In this document: piece by piece, positions 9,568 through 19,035 of the stretch
How the letters are laid out: each line of letters begins with the position of its first letter
How positions within the stretch are numbered: position 1 is the stretch's first letter
Assembly: GCA_025150425.1 (NCBI GenBank)
Contig: CP102281.1
Span: 1,364,001-1,428,000 of the forward strand
Source of the DNA: [Eubacterium] siraeum
GTDB lineage: Bacteria > Bacillota > Clostridia > Oscillospirales > Ruminococcaceae
Length of the DNA stretch: 64,000 bases
Direction: 5' to 3'
Translations under genes and position numbers: made by a program
Notes under the pieces: generated by a model
What the model was told of the DNA's origin: nothing
What the model saw: the letters and a program-made list of their open reading frames with translations, nothing else
Databases searched by the model: none

Positions 9568-11853
9568 ATGCTTTGCTCAAGATGTAAAAAAAGACAAGCG
9601 GTAGTTTTTATCTCGACAATACAGGGCAATGACAAGCGTGACGAGGGACTTTGCCTTATCTGCGCAAAAGAGCTCGGTGTTCCGCAGGTAAACGACTACC
9701 TTGAAAAAATGGGAATCAGCGATGAGGACCTTGAAGAAAGCTATAAAATGATTTTCGGTGATGTCGATGAAGAATCAGGTGCAGACGCAGACAGCGGCGC
9801 AGACGATGACTTCACACCCGGCGGCGCAGGCACAATGATGCCCTTCTTCAAGCGTTTTGCCGCAAACAAGGACAGTCAGACCGAAAGCGAAAAGCAAGAC
9901 TTAAAGGACGATAAGAAGCACAATAAGAAAAAAGAGGAGAAAAAGAGAAAATTCCTCGATACCTATTGCACCAATCTTACCGCCAAGGCAAAAAAAGGCG
10001 AGATTGACCGTATAATCGGCAGAGAGAAAGAGATCTACCGTGTAATGCAGATTTTATCCCGCCGTACAAAGAACAACCCCTGCATAATAGGCGAACCCGG
10101 TGTCGGTAAAACCGCTATTGCAGAGGGCATAGCTCAGAAGCTGGCGGACGGCGATGTTCCCTTCAGACTTCAGGGTAAGGAGCTTTATATGCTCGACCTT
10201 ACCTCCCTTGTCGCAGGCACGCAGTTCAGAGGTCAGTTCGAAGGCCGTGTGAAAGCGCTTATTGAGGAGATAAAGACCGCAGGTAATATAATCCTCTTTA
10301 TTGACGAGGTTCATAACCTTGTCGGCACAGGCGACAGCGAAGGCACGATGAATGCCGCAAATATCCTCAAGCCTGCTTTGTCAAGGGGAGAGGTGCAGGT
10401 CATCGGTGCTACAACGTTCAACGAGTACAGAAAGTATATCGAAAAGGACTCCGCACTTGAAAGACGTTTCCAGCCCGTAACGGCAAACGAGCCGTCAATA
10501 GAGGATACTATCGAGCTTTTAAAGGGCATCAAGGAATACTACGAAGAATACCACAAGCTGTATGTCAGCGATGATATTTTAAAAAGCTGTGCCGTTCTCA
10601 GCGAACGCTACATTACCGACAGGTATCTTCCCGACAAGGCGATAGACCTGCTCGACGAGGCGGCGGCTTGCGCCAGCATAAACAGCAAGGAACTTACCGA
10701 GTACGAACAGCTTAAAAAGAAAAACAAGGCTCTTGAAACCGAAGAAAACAACCTGTCCGCCGAAACCGAGAACAAGGATTATCAGCGTATAGCCGAGATA
10801 AAGACCGAGCTTGCAAAGAATACAGCCCGTATTGACGAGCTTGAGCCTATGATAAAGGAAGTACACGTTACAGAAAACGATGTCTGCAAGGTCATCGAGC
10901 TGTGGACGGGTATCCCGGCAAGCAAGTTGCTTGAAACCGAATTCAAGCGTATTGCAAACCTTGAAACCGTGCTTAAATCAAAGGTAGTCGGTCAGGACGA
11001 AGCGTGCGAGCTTGTAGCCGCCGCTATAAAAAGAACTCGAGTTCAGCTTTCCGCACGTCGCAGACCTGCGTCATTCATTTTCGTAGGTCCTACAGGTGTC
11101 GGCAAGACCGAGCTTGTAAAGGTGCTTGCAAACGAGCTTTTCAACACAGTTGACCCGCTTATAAGACTTGATATGTCCGAGTTTATGGAAAAGCACAGCG
11201 TTTCGAGAATCATCGGCTCGCCTCCCGGATATGTAGGATACGATGAGGCAGGTCAGCTTACCGAAAAGGTACGCAGAAAGCCCTATTCCGTAATTCTCTT
11301 TGACGAGATAGAAAAGGCTCATCCCGATGTAATGAACATTCTCCTGCAAATTCTTGATGAAGGCAAGGTAACCGATGCTCACGGCAGAACGGTCAGCTTC
11401 GAGAATACCGTAATCGCCATGACCTCAAACGCAGGCTCATCATTCAATACAAGCGGTCTTGGCTTTGCAAAGAGCGAGGCGGATATTTCAAAGGACAAGG
11501 CGATGAAGGCTCTTGGCGAATTCCTTCGCCCCGAATTCCTGAGCCGTGTTGACGAGGTAGTAGTGTTCAAGCCCCTCACCCTCGATGCCTACAAGGGCAT
11601 TGCCGGACTTATGATAGGCGAGATGAAAGAGCCTCTGCTCGAAAAGAACATAACGCTTAACGTCAGCGATGAGGCTTATGAGCTTGTTGCGAAAAAAGCG
11701 TCCGGCGGCAAGTTCGGCGGCAGAGATGTCCGCAAAGTTGTCCGTAAGGATATTGAGGACAAGGTAGCAAATATCATAGTCGAAGCCGACGGCAACATAT
11801 CACAGATAGACGTTGACGCAGACGGCGACGAGATAAAGGTAACAGGCAAGTAA
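9568..11853 (+). CDS. clpE: ClpE-type Clp protease ATP-binding subunit with N-terminal zinc finger
   Basis: 761 aa class I Clp/Hsp100 unfoldase that would feed substrates to ClpP or disaggregate proteins. The N-terminus carries a four-cysteine zinc finger (Cys3, Cys6, Cys29, Cys32) as in ClpE, in place of the double Clp-N repeats of ClpC. An acidic then lysine-rich linker (residues ~65-128) precedes NBD1 (Walker A GEPGVGKT at 175-182), a coiled-coil M region near 385-430, and NBD2 (Walker [10 protein letters not shown] near 510) with the [21 protein letters not shown] segment and a D2-small domain. The ribosome site AAAGAAAGG is upstream. ClpE is controlled by CtsR in Bacillus; I see no clear CtsR heptad repeat here. 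Confidence 0.92.
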   Translation: MLCSRCKKRQAVVFISTIQGNDKRDEGLCLICAKELGVPQVNDYLEKMGISDEDLEESYKMIFGDVDEESGADADSGADDDFTPGGAGTMMPFFKRFAANKDSQTESEKQDLKDDKKHNKKKEEKKRKFLDTYCTNLTAKAKKGEIDRIIGREKEIYRVMQILSRRTKNNPCIIGEPGVGKTAIAEGIAQKLADGDVPFRLQGKELYMLDLTSLVAGTQFRGQFEGRVKALIEEIKTAGNIILFIDEVHNLVGTGDSEGTMNAANILKPALSRGEVQVIGATTFNEYRKYIEKDSALERRFQPVTANEPSIEDTIELLKGIKEYYEEYHKLYVSDDILKSCAVLSERYITDRYLPDKAIDLLDEAAACASINSKELTEYEQLKKKNKALETEENNLSAETENKDYQRIAEIKTELAKNTARIDELEPMIKEVHVTENDVCKVIELWTGIPASKLLETEFKRIANLETVLKSKVVGQDEACELVAAAIKRTRVQLSARRRPASFIFVGPTGVGKTELVKVLANELFNTVDPLIRLDMSEFMEKHSVSRIIGSPPGYVGYDEAGQLTEKVRRKPYSVILFDEIEKAHPDVMNILLQILDEGKVTDAHGRTVSFENTVIAMTSNAGSSFNTSGLGFAKSEADISKDKAMKALGEFLRPEFLSRVDEVVVFKPLTLDAYKGIAGLMIGEMKEPLLEKNITLNVSDEAYELVAKKASGGKFGGRDVRKVVRKDIEDKVANIIVEADGNISQIDVDADGDEIKVTGK

Positions 11854-11861
11854 ATAAGCAA

Positions 11862-11900
11862 GGCATTGCATTAACTCCGGCAGGTAATGCAATGCCCGTT
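11862..11900 (+). terminator. Rho-independent terminator after clpE
   Basis: A 12-bp perfect stem (GGCATTGCATTA at 11862-11873 pairing with TAATGCAATGCC at 11885-11896) and a following CGTTTTAT tract, 9 bases after the clpE stop. Confidence 0.85.
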
Positions 11901-11920
11901 TTATAATCGAAAGGATTACT

Positions 11921-12625
11921 ATGGCAGTAATTATTACAGGCGGAACAGGAGCTATCGGCAGTGCTATGGCTCGTGCCTTCGCAAAAACAAACGATGTTGC
12001 TATAATCTACAAAAGCTCCGATGAAAAAGCCCGTCAGCTTGAAAATGAACTCGGCTGCACGGCATATAAGGCAGATGTTTCCTCCGCTAAAGAGGTGTCG
12101 GCTGCGGTAGAACGAATAGCGGCTGATTTCGGAAAAATAGATGTGCTTATCAATAATGCCGGCATATCCCGGATTAAAATGCTGAGCGATGTCACCGAGC
12201 TTGACTGGTACAATATGATTGACGTTCACCTTACAGGCGCATTCAATATGACAAAGGCGGTACTGCCTTTTATGATAAATCGCAAACAGGGAAGCATCAT
12301 CAACATTTCGTCGGTGTGGGGAGTATACGGAGCGTCCTGCGAAGTGCCTTACTCAACTGTCAAGGCAGGACTTATCGGCTTCACAAAATCACTCTCCAAA
12401 GAGGTCGCCCCCAGCGGAATAACCGTAAACTGCATCGCCCCGGGAGTAATCGACAGCCCTATGAACAATGCTCACCTGTCGCCCGATGAGATGAACGAGC
12501 TTATCGCCGAAACTCCGCTCGGCAGGCTCGGAACACCCGATGATGTGGCACAGGCGGCTGTATACCTTGCCTTTGCAGGCTTCGTCACAGGTCAGATACT
12601 CGGAGTAGACGGCGGATTTTATTGA
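11921..12625 (+). CDS. SDR-family reductase, FabG-like (possibly YmfI-type EF-P 5-aminopentanone reductase)
   Basis: 234 aa NAD(P)-dependent short-chain dehydrogenase/reductase. The glycine-rich nucleotide motif TGGTGAIG is at residues 6-13, NNAG at 78-81, catalytic Ser about 130-131, Tyr144 and Lys148 (YSTVK), and the C-terminal GQILGVDGGFY. The segment around NISSVWGVYGASCEV resembles the reductases that finish 5-aminopentanol modification of EF-P (YmfI-type), but 3-oxoacyl-ACP reductases look similar, so the substrate is open. It is flanked by terminators on both sides and is thus a single-gene unit; no other fatty-acid synthesis genes are nearby, which weakens a FabG assignment. Confidence 0.85.
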   Translation: MAVIITGGTGAIGSAMARAFAKTNDVAIIYKSSDEKARQLENELGCTAYKADVSSAKEVSAAVERIAADFGKIDVLINNAGISRIKMLSDVTELDWYNMIDVHLTGAFNMTKAVLPFMINRKQGSIINISSVWGVYGASCEVPYSTVKAGLIGFTKSLSKEVAPSGITVNCIAPGVIDSPMNNAHLSPDEMNELIAETPLGRLGTPDDVAQAAVYLAFAGFVTGQILGVDGGFY

Positions 12626-12643
12626 TTAACTTAATACATTTGA

Positions 12644-12676
12644 GCTGTACCTTTTCGGTACAGCCTTTTCTTTTTC
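12644..12676 (+). terminator. Rho-independent terminator after the SDR gene
   Basis: Stem GCTGTACC (12644-12651) and GGTACAGC (12657-12664) with a TTTTC loop, followed by CTTTTCTTTTT. Confidence 0.85.
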
Positions 12677-12688
12677 CCTGACAAACAG

Positions 12689-12717
12689 TAATATTATGTC
12701 CCGCACCCTCATATATT
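12689..12717 (+). promoter_or_regulatory. Sigma-E-type (mother cell) promoter of sipL
   Basis: TAATATT (12689-12695), a 14-base spacer, then CATATATT (12710-12717). This fits the sporulation sigma-E consensus (KMATATT, 13-15 bases, CATACAMT) and sits about 45 bases upstream of the sipL ATG, in a locus expected to be mother-cell expressed. The in-frame codon at 12696 falls inside this promoter, which argues against it as a start. Confidence 0.7.
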
Positions 12718-12761
12718 GTGTTAAAACCCGTACAAGAGGGAAACAGCTAAAGGAGGATTAT

Positions 12762-14291
12762 ATGGACTTTTCCGTAAATAAAGAGCCTGTATTTGTCACA
12801 GAAGTGATATATGACGGACAGGCGGAGCAGGGTGTCGAGTTTGATTATGTCCTGCCGGATTATTACCCCGACATTTTCAGAATATTAAGATGCACCCTTC
12901 GTCCCGGAATAGTATCCTGCAACATTTCGGGCGACAAGCTGATACTAGACGGTGTGATATGCATCACCGCACTCTATCTGAGCGAGGGCGGAGGTATGGA
13001 GTGCGTAGAGCATCGCTACAGCTATTCAAAAACGGTCGATCTGCCGAAATCAGCCGACAACGGCACGGTAACTGTCGAGCCTAAGGTGGATTACACTACC
13101 TGCCGTGCGGTTTCGGGCAGACGCATTGATGTCAGGGGAGCGGTCAGCTTCAGGATAAAGGTCGAGAACATAACACCGTTTGAGATAATAACGGATATTG
13201 AAGGCTGTAACATACAGACAAGAAAAAATAAAGTAAGCTGTACAAGAAAGCTCACCGCAGGAAAGCAGTTCGTTGTCCGTGAAGATATAGGCGTATCCGG
13301 CATTGACGGCACAGTGAAAGCCGTTGTAAGCTGTGATGCCACAGCGGTCGTTAATGACTGCAAGATAATCGCAGACAAGGTCGTGCTTAAGGGCGAGGCA
13401 AAGCTGAAGGCGCTGTATCTTGTCGGAAACGATAACGGCACATATCTTCAGACAATGGAAGCCGAGATTCCCCTCAGCCAGATAGTCGATATGCAGGGCA
13501 TTGACGAAAGGCACACCTGCTACGCTCTGTTCAGAGTTCTGTCATGCGCTCTTACGGTAAAGTCCGCCGATGACGATACGTCGGGAGTATTCGGCTGTGA
13601 GCTGACAATCGGCTCTCAGATTACCGCAACGCTTGAAGAAAGCATTTATCCCGTCACCGATATGTATTCCACGTCCTACGAATCAAGCTACACCACTTCT
13701 GCGTTGAAAACCGAATCCGACCACAGATTTATCAGCAGAACGCTTAATATCAAACAGCTTATCGATTGCGAAAACGGCATTCCCGACAGCGTGACGGACG
13801 CTGAATGCTTCGTGTCGGAAATAATCTGCAGACCGTGCGAAAACGGCGAGCTTAAAGTGAGCGGTAAACTGCTGTGCTTTATCAGTGCCGTAAAGGACAA
13901 CGAGCCGGTATTCATTGAAAAAAATCTGCCGTTTGATGTTTCGGAACAGCTTGGTATGGTTACCGACGGTTGCGTAATACAGCCTGTTGTGAACATATCG
14001 TCCGTAAGCTACAGCATTACCGATGACGGTATCGAAATAAGATGCTCGCTTCTTATGCAGGGATGTATGTATGTTTGCGGCACAAGTCAGATAATAAAGC
14101 AGATAGAGCTTAACGAAAACGCAGAAAAGCAAAAGTGCGATGATTATTCGCTGAAGCTGTATTTTGCCGATGAAAACGAGGATGTATGGAACATAGCAAA
14201 ACGCTATAACACTTCTGCGGCGGCGATAGAATCCGAAAACGAGGTCACCGACGGCAAAGTGTCAGGCCTGCTTCTGATTCCGATAATATAA
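12762..14291 (+). CDS. sipL: SipL-like spore coat morphogenesis protein (SPOCS/DUF3794 repeats plus LysM)
   Basis: 509 aa from the ATG at 12762, which has AAAGGAGG 5-6 bases before it. The protein has two to three tandem beta-rich SPOCS/DUF3794 repeats (PDYYPDIFRIL- near residue 30, then similar modules near 160-250 and 310-440) and a C-terminal LysM-like domain (VWNIAKRYNTSAAAIESEN- near 475-505). This is the SipL architecture; in Clostridioides difficile SipL binds SpoIVA to anchor the coat. The adjacent downstream gene is spoIVA, which supports the assignment. A sigma-E-type promoter lies upstream. Confidence 0.88.
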   Translation: MDFSVNKEPVFVTEVIYDGQAEQGVEFDYVLPDYYPDIFRILRCTLRPGIVSCNISGDKLILDGVICITALYLSEGGGMECVEHRYSYSKTVDLPKSADNGTVTVEPKVDYTTCRAVSGRRIDVRGAVSFRIKVENITPFEIITDIEGCNIQTRKNKVSCTRKLTAGKQFVVREDIGVSGIDGTVKAVVSCDATAVVNDCKIIADKVVLKGEAKLKALYLVGNDNGTYLQTMEAEIPLSQIVDMQGIDERHTCYALFRVLSCALTVKSADDDTSGVFGCELTIGSQITATLEESIYPVTDMYSTSYESSYTTSALKTESDHRFISRTLNIKQLIDCENGIPDSVTDAECFVSEIICRPCENGELKVSGKLLCFISAVKDNEPVFIEKNLPFDVSEQLGMVTDGCVIQPVVNISSVSYSITDDGIEIRCSLLMQGCMYVCGTSQIIKQIELNENAEKQKCDDYSLKLYFADENEDVWNIAKRYNTSAAAIESENEVTDGKVSGLLLIPII

Positions 14292-14335
14292 CAATACTCA
14301 AGATACGGCATTTTGCTGACAGATAAGGAGAATTT

Positions 14336-15811
14336 ATGCCAAAATCAATTTATAAGGATATTTCCGAGCGAACAGGCGGAAATATCTATATAGGAGTTGT
14401 CGGTCCCGTCCGTTCGGGGAAATCGACCTTTATCAGCAGGTTTATGAACGTGCTGGTCGTACCGTCAATCGAAGACGAATTCCGCAGGGAAAGGGCAGTG
14501 GATGAGCTTCCTCAGTCTGCGGCAGGAAAAACGATAATGACCACAGAGCCGAAATTCGTGCCTGAGGAAGCGGTAAATATCACCGTTGACGAAAGCGTGG
14601 AAATGAATGTAAGACTTATCGACTGCGTAGGCTACATAGTTCCCGGCGCAAAGGGCTATATAGAAAACGAAGCACCGAGAATGGTCAAAACGCCATGGTT
14701 TGACGAGGAAGTGCCGTTCAATATGGCGGCGGAGGTCGGTACTCATAAGGTAATCACAGAACACAGCACCATAGGACTTGTGGTCACCACAGACGGCAGT
14801 ATCACCGATATTCCGAGAGAGGAATACGAGGCGGCGGAGGAGCGTGTGATAAACGAGCTGAAAAGCATAAAAAAGCCGTTTACCGTAGTGCTTAACTGCA
14901 GCGATCCCTCATCGGAAGAATCAAAAGAGCTTGCTTGCAGGCTTTCGGAAAAGTACGGCTGTACCGTTACACCGCTGAACTGTCTTTACATCACCGAAGA
15001 AAATATAAAGGAACTGCTGTCCGATGTGCTTATGGGCTTTCCCGTAAGAGAGATAGGCATAAAACTGCCGAAGTGGTTAGCGTCCCTCGATAATGACCAT
15101 TACCTGAAAAAGCAGGTATTCGAAGCTGTAAGGACATCTGCGGAAAATATCTCCTGTATGGGTGATTTAGACAGCTTCACGGGTAAAATAGGGCAGTGCG
15201 AAAGCGTCAGCCGTTGCAGTAAGGATAAAACGGAGCTTGGCTCGGGAACAGCCTATGTCACAGTGGAACTGGGGCAGGAGCTTTTCTATAAGGTGCTTGG
15301 CGAAACCACAGGCATCGAGCTTAACGACGAGGGCGACCTTATGCCTTGCATGATTGAGCTTGCAAGAATCAAAAAAGAGTACGAAAAAGTCAGCACCGCA
15401 CTTGAGCAGGTCAGAGCCACAGGATACGGAATAGTAATGCCGTCTGCCGAGGAGCTTACCCTTGAAGAACCCGAAATTGTAAAGCAGGGCGGAAAATTCG
15501 GCGTAAGGCTCAAAGCGTCAGCCCCGTCAATTCATATGACCCTTGCAAATATCAACACTGAGGTAAACCCGATAGTCGGCAGTGAAAAGCAATCGGAGGA
15601 TCTTGTAAGGTATCTTTTCAGAGAATTTGAGGAAAATCCCACAAAGATATGGGAAAGCAATATTTTCGGAAAATCGCTCCACGAGCTTGTAAACGAGGGC
15701 CTGCACAATAAGCTGAGCCGTATGCCCGATGACGCAAGAGCAAAACTGCAGGAGGCGATACAGAGGATTATCAATGACGGCTGTAACGGGCTTATCTGTC
15801 TTATATTATAA
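14336..15811 (+). CDS. spoIVA: Stage IV sporulation ATPase SpoIVA
   Basis: 491 aa cytoskeletal ATPase that polymerises on the forespore surface as the coat basement layer (mother cell). Walker A GPVRSGKST at residues 23-31; the FMNVLVVP, DCVGYIVPGAKGY and HSTIGLVVTTDGSI segments are characteristic, and the C-terminal region is full length. It lies 44 bases after sipL with its own AAGGAG site, so it is probably cotranscribed. The hairpin at 15826-15858 follows the stop. Confidence 0.96.
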   Translation: MPKSIYKDISERTGGNIYIGVVGPVRSGKSTFISRFMNVLVVPSIEDEFRRERAVDELPQSAAGKTIMTTEPKFVPEEAVNITVDESVEMNVRLIDCVGYIVPGAKGYIENEAPRMVKTPWFDEEVPFNMAAEVGTHKVITEHSTIGLVVTTDGSITDIPREEYEAAEERVINELKSIKKPFTVVLNCSDPSSEESKELACRLSEKYGCTVTPLNCLYITEENIKELLSDVLMGFPVREIGIKLPKWLASLDNDHYLKKQVFEAVRTSAENISCMGDLDSFTGKIGQCESVSRCSKDKTELGSGTAYVTVELGQELFYKVLGETTGIELNDEGDLMPCMIELARIKKEYEKVSTALEQVRATGYGIVMPSAEELTLEEPEIVKQGGKFGVRLKASAPSIHMTLANINTEVNPIVGSEKQSEDLVRYLFREFEENPTKIWESNIFGKSLHELVNEGLHNKLSRMPDDARAKLQEAIQRIINDGCNGLICLIL

Positions 15812-15825
15812 AAGTCCGCCATATA

Positions 15826-15858
15826 AAAAGACCGCACCTCATCACAGGTGCGGTCTTA
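15826..15858 (+). repeat. Terminator-like hairpin, left target duplication of element B
   Basis: A 33-base sequence containing the stem GACCGCACCT/AGGTGCGGTC, 14 bases after spoIVA. An identical 33-base copy occurs at 16213-16245. The two copies immediately bracket element B, so they are read as a target duplication of the original spoIVA terminator. In this left copy the hairpin runs into element sequence and not into a long T tract. Confidence 0.75.
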
Positions 15859-16212
15859 GTCTGTCGATAAACCGATTATTATTAAAGCCCACGCAGTGAA
15901 ATATTTCACCAACCTCGCCTCGCACCAACCCTTTCAAAACCGCACTATCCCTCGCCTCGCACCACCACACTTGCCTCCCTTGTCAAAGGGAGGTGGATTG
16001 GCGGCAAGGCACAAACCTTAACATTATTGCATTTACTTGCGATACGCTCACCATTTTTATATTGCAAACTTTTCTGCCGTCAAGACGGAGGGATTGCCAC
16101 ACCACCAACCTCGCATCGCACCAACCCCTCCTGTTGCACCGAATACTGCCATTCCCACACAACCATTGCAAAAGAACAACAATCCCTCGCTCAACACTTT
16201 CCCTACAAAACC
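15859..16212 (+). mobile_element. Non-coding inverted-repeat element B (MITE-like)
   Basis: 354 bases, no credible gene. The left end GTCTGTCGATAAACCGAT is shared with elements A and C, and the next ~35 bases (AAAGC..., ...ATTTCACCAACCTCGCC) are close to element C (34598-34640). The right end CCCTACAAAACC is an imperfect inverted match. The interior is pyrimidine-rich with repeated CCTCGC/GCACCAACC words and a CCTCCCTT-GTC-AAAGGGAGG hairpin near 15974-15993. ORFs over this region are repeat-driven and are not called. Confidence 0.7.
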
Positions 16213-16245
16213 AAAAGACCGCACCTCATCACAGGTGCGGTCTTA
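16213..16245. terminator. Terminator hairpin, right target duplication of element B
   Basis: Identical over 33 bases to 15826-15858. It lies just downstream of the convergent minus-strand gene at 16259-16534 and may terminate transcription from either side; the stem is GACCGCACCT/AGGTGCGGTC. Confidence 0.7.
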
Positions 16246-16258
16246 CTTATTCTAAACC

Positions 16259-16534
16259 TTACTGCATCGCAGGATTACCGCCAAGCAGACTGAACATATC
16301 GATCCCCGCAAGACTCAGCAAAAAGCTGACAGCAATGAACAGCACAACAGCAACAACAGCCGCTATCCATACCGTTCTTTTCTGCTTTTTCGTCCAGGTG
16401 TGCTGAGGACGGGCTTCATCGCTCACACTGAATGAGATTGTTTCATCGCTTTTTACTGTGTCATGTGCGATCATATCGTCATTTTCGTGGTTTTCGCCGT
16501 ATTCTGCGTTTGCCAATACTTTCTCTTCGCTCAT
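16259..16534 (-). CDS. Small single-pass membrane protein, unknown
   Basis: 91 aa. An acidic soluble N-terminus (residues 1-48) is followed by a basic KKQKR and one hydrophobic helix (about residues 56-78), then a short tail. No recognised family. The gene lies 8 bases downstream of the Nudix gene on the same strand, so the two probably form an operon. The start ATG has a modest purine-rich site (AAGGACGG) upstream. Confidence 0.65.
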   Translation of the reverse strand: MSEEKVLANAEYGENHENDDMIAHDTVKSDETISFSVSDEARPQHTWTKKQKRTVWIAAVVAVVLFIAVSFLLSLAGIDMFSLLGGNPAMQ

Positions 16535-16542
16535 ATCCGTCC

Positions 16543-17061
16543 TTATTTTACTATATATTCCTTAGCCTTTTCAAGAATAAGCTGCTCCCTTTTAAGCACA
16601 AAGCTCATCTGATATTCCTTACACTGCTCGGAAAGAGCCTTGATGCGGCTTACAGCCTCGTCATAAGGCATCCATTCTATTTTATATCCCAGTCTTTCCT
16701 GCGAACGTTCAAGCATCGCAGTATCGCACTTGTCCGATACTTTCTTTGCCACATAGCAGTGTGAAACCATGCAGAATTTTCTTTTGAACTTATGCTCCTC
16801 TATCCATCCGAGATAGCCTAAAAGCTCGGCAGGGTAGCCGGTTTCTTCCGTTACTTCCCTTAAAAATGCCTTGTCGGGAGTTTCTGTTATCTCTATACTT
16901 CCGCCGGGCAGCTTGTAATATTCGGAGTCTTCTATCTTCATCATGGCAATGTTGCCCTCGCCGTCTGTCATGACTCCTCTTGTGTTATAACGTGCGTCGT
17001 CATCGATGTACTGAGGCTCACCGCCAAAGAAATCGCTTTCGGTTATCTTTGCAATAAGCAT
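16543..17061 (-). CDS. Nudix hydrolase
   Basis: 172 aa. The Nudix box is complete: Gly, five residues, Glu, seven residues, then REVTEETGY (near residues 66-88), so it should cleave a nucleoside diphosphate linked to another moiety with Mg2+. The substrate cannot be read from the sequence. The ATG at 17061 is preceded on the minus strand by AAAGGGACG. It is followed by the small membrane protein on the same strand and is divergent from the DUF1624 gene. Confidence 0.9.
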   Translation of the reverse strand: MLIAKITESDFFGGEPQYIDDDARYNTRGVMTDGEGNIAMMKIEDSEYYKLPGGSIEITETPDKAFLREVTEETGYPAELLGYLGWIEEHKFKRKFCMVSHCYVAKKVSDKCDTAMLERSQERLGYKIEWMPYDEAVSRIKALSEQCKEYQMSFVLKREQLILEKAKEYIVK

Positions 17062-17280
17062 TAATATGTCGTCCCTTTCATAGTGCGGAGCTTTCCGCTG
17101 TTTTTTTCATACATATAATATCACAAACGCACCTGCATTGCAATATAAAAAGGTAATTCACTTTTGTAGAAAACACCTATATATATGCCTTAATTATTGG
17201 TGATTATGCACAGTGGAACTTGACGTGCATTAGTGATATAATAACTTTATCCGACTAAAAAAATATGAGGAAAGATAAAA

Positions 17281-18060
17281 ATGGAAAATACTGCAACCGT
17301 CAGCGGCACAGAAGTTAAAAAATACAGACGTGCAGGCTTTATGGACGAGGTAAGAGGCTTCTGCATACTCTGTATGGTAGTATACCACGTCTGCTTCGAC
17401 CTTAACTACACCTATAATATTCATATCCCGATAATGTTCGACGGCTGGTTTGACATTGTCCGTGACATTTTTGCGGGAGCATTCATGTTCATATCCGGTA
17501 TGAGCAGCCGTTATTCGCATAATAACGCAAAGCGTGGCATCCAGTGCTTTTTTATTGGTATGATAATAACCTTCATTTTCGCATTCTTTGCACCCTCCGC
17601 CCCCATACTTTTCGGAATACTGCACTTTATGGGCGTATCCATGATGATATATGCGATAGGGGATAAGTATTTCCTTAAGATTCCCGCACCGGTCGGAATA
17701 GCCGTGTGCGCCGTGCTTTTCTTATTAACAAGAGGTATTATGTACGGCTATCTCGGACCTGCGCAAGGTGTCGGAATAAAGCTGCCCGAATTTATCTACA
17801 ATGCGGGACTTCTTTTTCCGCTCGGCTTCAGAGCACCGAGTTTTCAGTCAATGGATTATTTTCCGCTCCTGCCGTGGTTTTTCGTCTTTCTGGCAGGCGC
17901 TTACACCGGAAAATACGCTATCGAGGATAAAATGCCGGCATTCTTCTACAAAACACATTGCAAACCGCTTGCGCTTGCAGGCAGATATACCCTGTGGATA
18001 TACGTTCTGCACCAGCCTGTAGCAATGGTCTTTTTCCTGCTGATTTTCGGAAGAATATAA
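17281..18060 (+). CDS. DUF1624 / heparan-alpha-glucosaminide N-acetyltransferase-like membrane protein
   Basis: 259 aa multi-pass membrane protein with about seven hydrophobic segments. The N-terminal RRAGFMDEVRGFCILCMVVYH segment, with the membrane-embedded Asp-Arg and the His, matches the DUF1624 (HGSNAT-like) acyltransferase family. It is likely to transfer acyl groups across the membrane; the acceptor is unknown. The ATG is preceded by GAGGAAAG. The 219-base gap upstream shows no convincing promoter spacing. The rpsF promoter begins only 15 bases after the stop. Confidence 0.85.
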   Translation: MENTATVSGTEVKKYRRAGFMDEVRGFCILCMVVYHVCFDLNYTYNIHIPIMFDGWFDIVRDIFAGAFMFISGMSSRYSHNNAKRGIQCFFIGMIITFIFAFFAPSAPILFGILHFMGVSMMIYAIGDKYFLKIPAPVGIAVCAVLFLLTRGIMYGYLGPAQGVGIKLPEFIYNAGLLFPLGFRAPSFQSMDYFPLLPWFFVFLAGAYTGKYAIEDKMPAFFYKTHCKPLALAGRYTLWIYVLHQPVAMVFFLLIFGRI

Positions 18061-18075
18061 AATTTCAAAAAAGTC

Positions 18076-18104
18076 TTGACAAACCGTTTTCGGTTTGCTA
18101 TAAT
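18076..18104 (+). promoter_or_regulatory. Sigma-A promoter of rpsF-ssb-rpsR
   Basis: Perfect TTGACA (18076-18081), 17-base spacer, perfect TATAAT (18099-18104). The spacer contains an AAACCG/CGGTTT inverted repeat. The leader to rpsF is about 80 bases and includes a small CTCGTAC-AAGA-GTACGGG hairpin near 18144-18164 that might be a ribosomal-protein control site. Confidence 0.9.
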
Positions 18105-18191
18105 AATATAGCTTGACAAGTATACAACTTTGTCAACATCCCTTGCTCGTACAAGAGTACGGGCTTAATATCCACAAGGAGGTGCTTTATA

Positions 18192-18485
18192 ATGGCAAAG
18201 CTCAGCGAAAAGTATGAGGCAGTTGTTGTATTTTCACTCAAGAACGGTGAGGATGCAGTAAAGGCTCTCGTTGCTAAGTTCTCTGATCTGATCAAGGAAC
18301 ACGGCACATTAGTTGACGTTGATGAATGGGGCGCTCGTAAGCTCGCTTACGAGATAAACTACGAAACCGACGGTTATTATGTAGTTTACAGCTTCGACTG
18401 CAAGCCTGATTTCCCTATGGAATTCGAGCGTATCATCAACATCACTGACGGCGTTCTCCGTTCGCTCGTAACGGTACGCAAGTAA
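18192..18485 (+). CDS. rpsF: 30S ribosomal protein S6
   Basis: 97 aa, a full-length S6 starting MAKLSEKYEAVVVFS with the typical WGARKLAYEI and EFERIINITDGVLRSLV segments. AAGGAGG lies 6-7 bases upstream of the ATG. It is first in the conserved rpsF-ssb-rpsR operon. Codon use is biased towards GCT and CTC as expected for high expression. Confidence 0.97.
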   Translation: MAKLSEKYEAVVVFSLKNGEDAVKALVAKFSDLIKEHGTLVDVDEWGARKLAYEINYETDGYYVVYSFDCKPDFPMEFERIINITDGVLRSLVTVRK

Positions 18486-18521
18486 TCAAGGTTTGAAAAC
18501 AGACAGGAGGAACGATAACGT

Positions 18522-19013
18522 ATGTACAACAAGGTAATTATGATGGGCAGGATTGTCAATGACCTTGAGCTGAGATCGACACCTGCGGGTGCTTCCGTGC
18601 TTTCTTTCAGAATTGCGGTAGATCGCAGATTTCAGACAAAGGGAGAAGACAGAAAATCCGATTTCTTCAATGTTGTCGCATGGCGTAACGAGGCAGAATT
18701 CATTTCAAGATATTTTGCAAAAGGACGCATGATACTTATCGAGGGTGAGCTTCAGAACAGATCTTACCAGGATAAGAACGGCAATACAGCTTACATTACC
18801 GAGATCATCGTTGACCGTTCCACATTCACAGGCGAAAAGGCAAACAACACACAGGGTACATCCTCTGCTTATCAGAGCTACCCCGGTAATGCCGCTAAAA
18901 ACGCTGCTCCCGAACATCCTGCACAGGCTTCAAACACAGCGCCCACAGTGTCGCAGGGTAACAATTCGGACTTCACCGTAGAATCCGGTGACGATGACGA
19001 TTACCCGTTCTGA
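18522..19013 (+). CDS. ssb: Single-stranded DNA-binding protein
   Basis: 163 aa. The OB-fold (residues 1-105) begins [19 protein letters not shown] Gln/Ala/Pro/Thr-rich linker follows and the acidic tip DDDYPF, used to recruit partner proteins, ends the protein. AGGAGGAACG precedes the ATG. It lies between rpsF and rpsR as is standard. Confidence 0.97.
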   Translation: MYNKVIMMGRIVNDLELRSTPAGASVLSFRIAVDRRFQTKGEDRKSDFFNVVAWRNEAEFISRYFAKGRMILIEGELQNRSYQDKNGNTAYITEIIVDRSTFTGEKANNTQGTSSAYQSYPGNAAKNAAPEHPAQASNTAPTVSQGNNSDFTVESGDDDDYPF

Positions 19014-19035
19014 TCAAAATAAGGAGGATAAAACA

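Noticed and set aside
15993-16406. Several overlapping plus-strand ORFs over element B (for example 137 aa)
   Set aside because: They run through the repeat element and the duplicated terminator and overlap the antisense small membrane protein. Composition is Thr/His/Pro-rich from CAC/ACC words and no ribosome site is present.
17214-17242. Promoter before the DUF1624 gene (TTGACG and TATAAT)
   Set aside because: The two boxes are only 11 bases apart, and no other -35 at 16-18 bases is visible.
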